DNA from: Treponema brennaborense
GTDB lineage: Bacteria; Spirochaetota; Spirochaetia; Treponematales; Treponemataceae
Direction: 5' to 3'
Length of the DNA stretch: 64,000 nt
NCBI GenBank assembly: GCA_023666275.1
Contig: JAMPCJ010000002.1
Coordinates: 1 to 64,000 of the forward strand
The position numbers were made by a program, and so were the translations under genes. This document shows positions 61,030-64,000 of this stretch, in pieces. How positions within the stretch are numbered: position 1 is the stretch's first letter; the number at the start of each line of letters is the position of its first letter. Below the pieces are notes generated by a model. That model saw only the letters and a program-made list of their open reading frames with translations, did no database searches and was not told the DNA's origin.

Positions 61030-62534
61030 TGCCGGCTGATTTTTTTTCAGCCAAAAACGGACAGCTTTCATGCAAAATAAACGGCAGGCAGCTGCATTCG
61101 GCATATAATCCGGCGGCAGAGGCGGAACAATTCGTAAAATCTTTGGAATGCAGCTACATTCCGACGGCAATCGTTGTTACAGGAGCGGGACTTCCCTACT
61201 GCGCAAATCCGCTTCGCAGCCGCTATCCCGCCGCAAAGGTATACGCAGTCCAGTACTCGGCGGAATTTCGGCAATACGACGCGCAATGGGACGGGGCAAT
61301 AGCCGCACATTGCGGCGGCGAAGAAGACTGCAAAGTTTTCGAACAGTGGCTTGATTCATTCATCACAGAAGAAAATTACAGTTCCGTTTTATTCATATCA
61401 TGGAAACCGTCCGAACTTTGTTTTCCGGACGCACAGCGGGCAGTTTGGTCTGCCATCAAACGCTACATAGAACGATGCAGGGACGTGCTCGGAACACGCT
61501 CGTTTTTCGGCAGGCGCTGGCTGCGGAATTCCGTCCGTTTTTGCGGCAGGATACAAAACGCGGCATTGCTGAAAAACGGCTGCATTCCGATAATTTTTGC
61601 GGCAGCCGGTCCCTCGCTTGAAGCGGCAATTCCCATTTTAAAAAAATACCGGAACAGATTTTTTTTTGCCGCAGCATCATCTGCACTGCTGCCGCTTATT
61701 GCCGCGGACACGGCTCCGGATATATGCATATCCACAGACGGCGGCTATTGGGCAAAAAAACATCTTGACATTCTGCGATGCACACGGATTCCTCTGGCGG
61801 CGCCCGACGAAAGCGCCGTTCCTGCACAGCTTTTCGAAACAAATACTATCGTCCCGCTTGCATACGACGACAGCGCGGCAAAAGAACTGATGAATCTATG
61901 CGGAATTCATGCGATGAATGCGCATAGGAACGGGACTGTCAGCGGAACCGCGGCGCAGTTTTTTTTAAACATAACAAACAGCGTTGTAGGCGCCGCGGGA
62001 CTTGATTTGAGCGTCGGAACGGGAAATACTCATGCACGGCCGAACGCGCTGGAAAGCGCCGCTTCCTGCGCCGACACAAAACTTCTGACTGCGGAAACAC
62101 GGCAGGCAGCTGCCCGATGCAATTCCGGAGCAATAAACATATACCGCTCGTGGTTTTCAATGCAGGGAACATATATGTCTTCCCGTTTTTTCAGACTGCG
62201 GACAAACCATGACGGCATTTCGGATACGCTCGGCAGTATTCAAAATGCGGATATCGAGCAATTCTGCAAAGCACTTCCGGAAAATCCGCCCAAAATGCAG
62301 TTTTTTTCATATACATTGCCGGATCGAAACGAGCGCAAAAAAAAGCTGCGCTCATATTTGCAAAAAGCGGAAAACAATCTGGACAAACCGCAGCAGCCGG
62401 AATGCACTGCTTTAATCCGCACGGTTTCTCCTGCGGAATACGCGCAGTACGTAAAATACAACGATCTTTCGTACCTGAATCGTGCCGCAAAAAAAACGCA
62501 GGAATTCATCGAACAGCTTAGGAAACTGGTATAA
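61029..62534 (+). CDS. Maf-type motility-associated glycosyltransferase (DUF115, MptE-like)
   Basis: A 501-residue protein of the Maf/DUF115 family, related in fold to 6-hydroxymethylpterin diphosphokinase MptE. Maf proteins of Campylobacter, Aeromonas and others transfer nonulosonic acids or other sugars to flagellin. The central signature is PIIFAAAGPSLEAAIPILKK, followed by FFAAASSALLPLIAADTAPD and the acidic ICISTDGG, as in sialyltransferase-like folds. An N-terminal domain (IVVTGAGLPYCANPL) precedes it. It overlaps the following Maf paralogue (TAATG). The donor sugar is not known. Confidence 0.85.
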   Translation: MPADFFSAKNGQLSCKINGRQLHSAYNPAAEAEQFVKSLECSYIPTAIVVTGAGLPYCANPLRSRYPAAKVYAVQYSAEFRQYDAQWDGAIAAHCGGEEDCKVFEQWLDSFITEENYSSVLFISWKPSELCFPDAQRAVWSAIKRYIERCRDVLGTRSFFGRRWLRNSVRFCGRIQNAALLKNGCIPIIFAAAGPSLEAAIPILKKYRNRFFFAAASSALLPLIAADTAPDICISTDGGYWAKKHLDILRCTRIPLAAPDESAVPAQLFETNTIVPLAYDDSAAKELMNLCGIHAMNAHRNGTVSGTAAQFFLNITNSVVGAAGLDLSVGTGNTHARPNALESAASCADTKLLTAETRQAAARCNSGAINIYRSWFSMQGTYMSSRFFRLRTNHDGISDTLGSIQNADIEQFCKALPENPPKMQFFSYTLPDRNERKKKLRSYLQKAENNLDKPQQPECTALIRTVSPAEYAQYVKYNDLSYLNRAAKKTQEFIEQLRKLV

Positions 62535-64000
62535 TGACGGCTTACGGAGAACCGGCACAAGCAAAAAACGGCACGCTGTGTCCATGCTTTGCGGACGGAC
62601 GTTCGGCATACTCTTTGTACAATCCCGAACGGGACGCAATGCAATTTGCGAATTCGGAAGAACTGCGCAGCGCGGAATTTATTGTCATCGGCGGACTCGC
62701 GTCGGGACTGCATGTTGCGGCGGTGCATCAAAAAAATCCGAAAGCACGCATCATCGTGATAGAAAATTCGTCGGATTCATTTGAAACGCTCCGCGCCCAA
62801 TTTGACCTTTCCGAACTGATTTCAAATCCGCACATTTCGTTTTCCACAACGGAAACAATCCGGAAAGACATAACAGAAGCGTATATTCCCGCTGCGCACG
62901 GAAATTTCGCATTCAAAGCACTGCGTTCCTGGGCGGATTTTCATGAAGACATGATGCCGTCCATTCTTGCGGAAATACAAGCAGCCATCCGCGATACATC
63001 CGCCGATTATTCCGTGCAGGCAAGATTCGGAAAAATCTGGCAGCGCAATATTCTGCAAAATTTGTCGTTTCTTTTCGAACATCCGGAATGCTGCATTTTC
63101 CCGTCAAACTTAAAACTTCCGGCATCGAAAAAAGCGGCAATTATCGCAGCCGGCCCTTCGCTCGACAATTCGCTTAAAATACTGCAAAACGAACGAAGCG
63201 ATTTTTTCATAGTCTGCACGGATACGGCGCTGCAAAGCGTCATTGCACGCGGCATACACCCCGACGCATGCGTAACCATAGACGGCCAGCATATTTCGCA
63301 CAATCATTTTATGACAGACATCAAAATGCCGTTTCTCTGCATAATCGATCTTTGCGCCAATCCGGAAGCTGCGCGGACTGCGGCAAAATCGGGATGCAAA
63401 CTGCTATTTGCGAAAAGCGCTCATCCGTTTTGCGGTTTTGCGGAACAGATAATCAACAGCGTGCTGCCCGCAAATCAGACAGATACTATCCAGCGGAATG
63501 ATTTTCTTTTTCCGCTGTATTCGGGAAGCGGCACGGTAACCATAGCGGCAACCGATTTTGCGGCAAAAAGCGGATTTTCGCAAATTGTGTTCTTCGGCAG
63601 CGATTTCTGCTATCATTCGGGCAAACCGTATGCGGGCGGCACATATCTGGACGCACTGTACGCGGAAAAATCATTCCGCTGCGAACCGCTTGAAAACCGA
63701 TTTGCTTCGCTTATGTTCAGGACACCGCTCATGCCGTACCGTTCAAAAAAACAAACAGTGTATGCAAATTCCGTGCTCGAATCATACGCAAAGTCGCTTT
63801 CGCAGTACATAAAAAACACCCGCGGCATTTTATTTTATTCCGCGGAACAGGAACTGCTTCCCGCAGGAAAAAACCTCGGACTGCCTGTTTTGTGCGGCAA
63901 TGTTCCGAAAAATTCAAAGAAAAATTGTACCCGATTTCCGGCGGAAAACAAAATTCAAACAGATAATTTCGGATGCTGCTGCCGCATAAACAAAAAAAAC
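62534..64000 (+). CDS. second Maf-type glycosyltransferase, truncated by the window end
   Basis: The reading frame is open from the ATG at 62534 to the last base (489 codons, no stop), so the C-terminus lies outside. It has the same plan as the preceding paralogue: N-terminal Rossmann-like part (EFIVIGGLASGLHVAAVHQK), the core AAIIAAGPSLDNSLKIL, FFIVCTDTALQSVIARGIHP with DACVTIDGQH, and the MptE-like VFFGSDFCYHSGKPYAGGTY, which is more strongly conserved than in the first copy. The two are divergent, suggesting different acceptor sites or donors. Translation is coupled through TAATG. Confidence 0.87.
   Translation, partial: MTAYGEPAQAKNGTLCPCFADGRSAYSLYNPERDAMQFANSEELRSAEFIVIGGLASGLHVAAVHQKNPKARIIVIENSSDSFETLRAQFDLSELISNPHISFSTTETIRKDITEAYIPAAHGNFAFKALRSWADFHEDMMPSILAEIQAAIRDTSADYSVQARFGKIWQRNILQNLSFLFEHPECCIFPSNLKLPASKKAAIIAAGPSLDNSLKILQNERSDFFIVCTDTALQSVIARGIHPDACVTIDGQHISHNHFMTDIKMPFLCIIDLCANPEAARTAAKSGCKLLFAKSAHPFCGFAEQIINSVLPANQTDTIQRNDFLFPLYSGSGTVTIAATDFAAKSGFSQIVFFGSDFCYHSGKPYAGGTYLDALYAEKSFRCEPLENRFASLMFRTPLMPYRSKKQTVYANSVLESYAKSLSQYIKNTRGILFYSAEQELLPAGKNLGLPVLCGNVPKNSKKNCTRFPAENKIQTDNFGCCCRINKKN

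Noticed and set aside
1-64000. CRISPR arrays, rRNA genes, insertion sequences
   Set aside because: No regularly spaced repeats, rRNA signatures or transposase motifs were seen in reading the window.

Overview
The window reads as a chromosomal segment of a host-associated spirochaete, most likely a Treponema of intermediate G+C. This is inferred from the gene set: flagellar rod genes, Maf-type glycosyltransferases with sigma-28-like promoters, a short HrpA helicase, a PilZ protein, and many secreted proteins of no known family. Coding density is high. Many neighbouring genes overlap by ATGA or TAATG, so translational coupling is widespread. No rRNA, insertion sequence, prophage or CRISPR array was seen.

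Layout. 248-2981: a putative membrane protein (minus), an SPFH-like membrane-anchored protein and the CCA-adding enzyme. 3035-5239 (minus): flagellar rod operon flgF-like/flgG/flgJ-like behind a sigma-28-like promoter, divergent from glgC. 6825-9015 (minus): two envelope proteins, one with a SPOR domain. 9138-15311 (plus): a sugar-nucleotide dehydratase and a DegT aminotransferase, overlapping three xanthine-dehydrogenase-like subunits whose molybdenum-site motifs are missing. 15332-19291 (minus): lipoprotein, LysM protein, ruvA, ruvB, queA.

19596-31050 (plus) is the accessory highlight. It is a complete NHLM-type type I secretion locus: TolC, HlyD-type adaptor, C39-peptidase ABC transporter and a second ABC transporter with a long N-terminal extension. 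These are followed by an orphan amino-acid-binding-type lipoprotein, four paralogous double-glycine precursor peptides and a putative zinc peptidase (HExxH...ExxxD). No modifying enzyme is present and the precursors contain no cysteine. The predicted products are therefore unmodified, cationic, membrane-active peptides. The locus looks more A+T-rich than its surroundings and ends next to tRNA-Val.

31147-57869 is mainly housekeeping. It holds tRNA-Val, yicC, murC, hrpA, a HemW-like protein, an unusual signal peptidase I, smpB and folC. A long minus-strand operon follows (PilZ protein, HEAT-like protein, comEC core, rsmA, PLPBP, a membrane protein, two pseudouridine synthases), then a CPBP protease and mfd. 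After these come a secreted protein with a sigma-28-like promoter, a pseudo-receiver protein, a WecA-type transferase, Sua5/YrdC and an FtsB-like protein.

58016-64000 (plus) is an operon behind a third sigma-28-like promoter. It encodes a very acidic 792-residue protein, a small GAF-like protein and two Maf proteins, the second cut by the window edge. This suggests flagellin glycosylation under flagellar control. Family names rest on motifs visible in the translations; no database search was possible.
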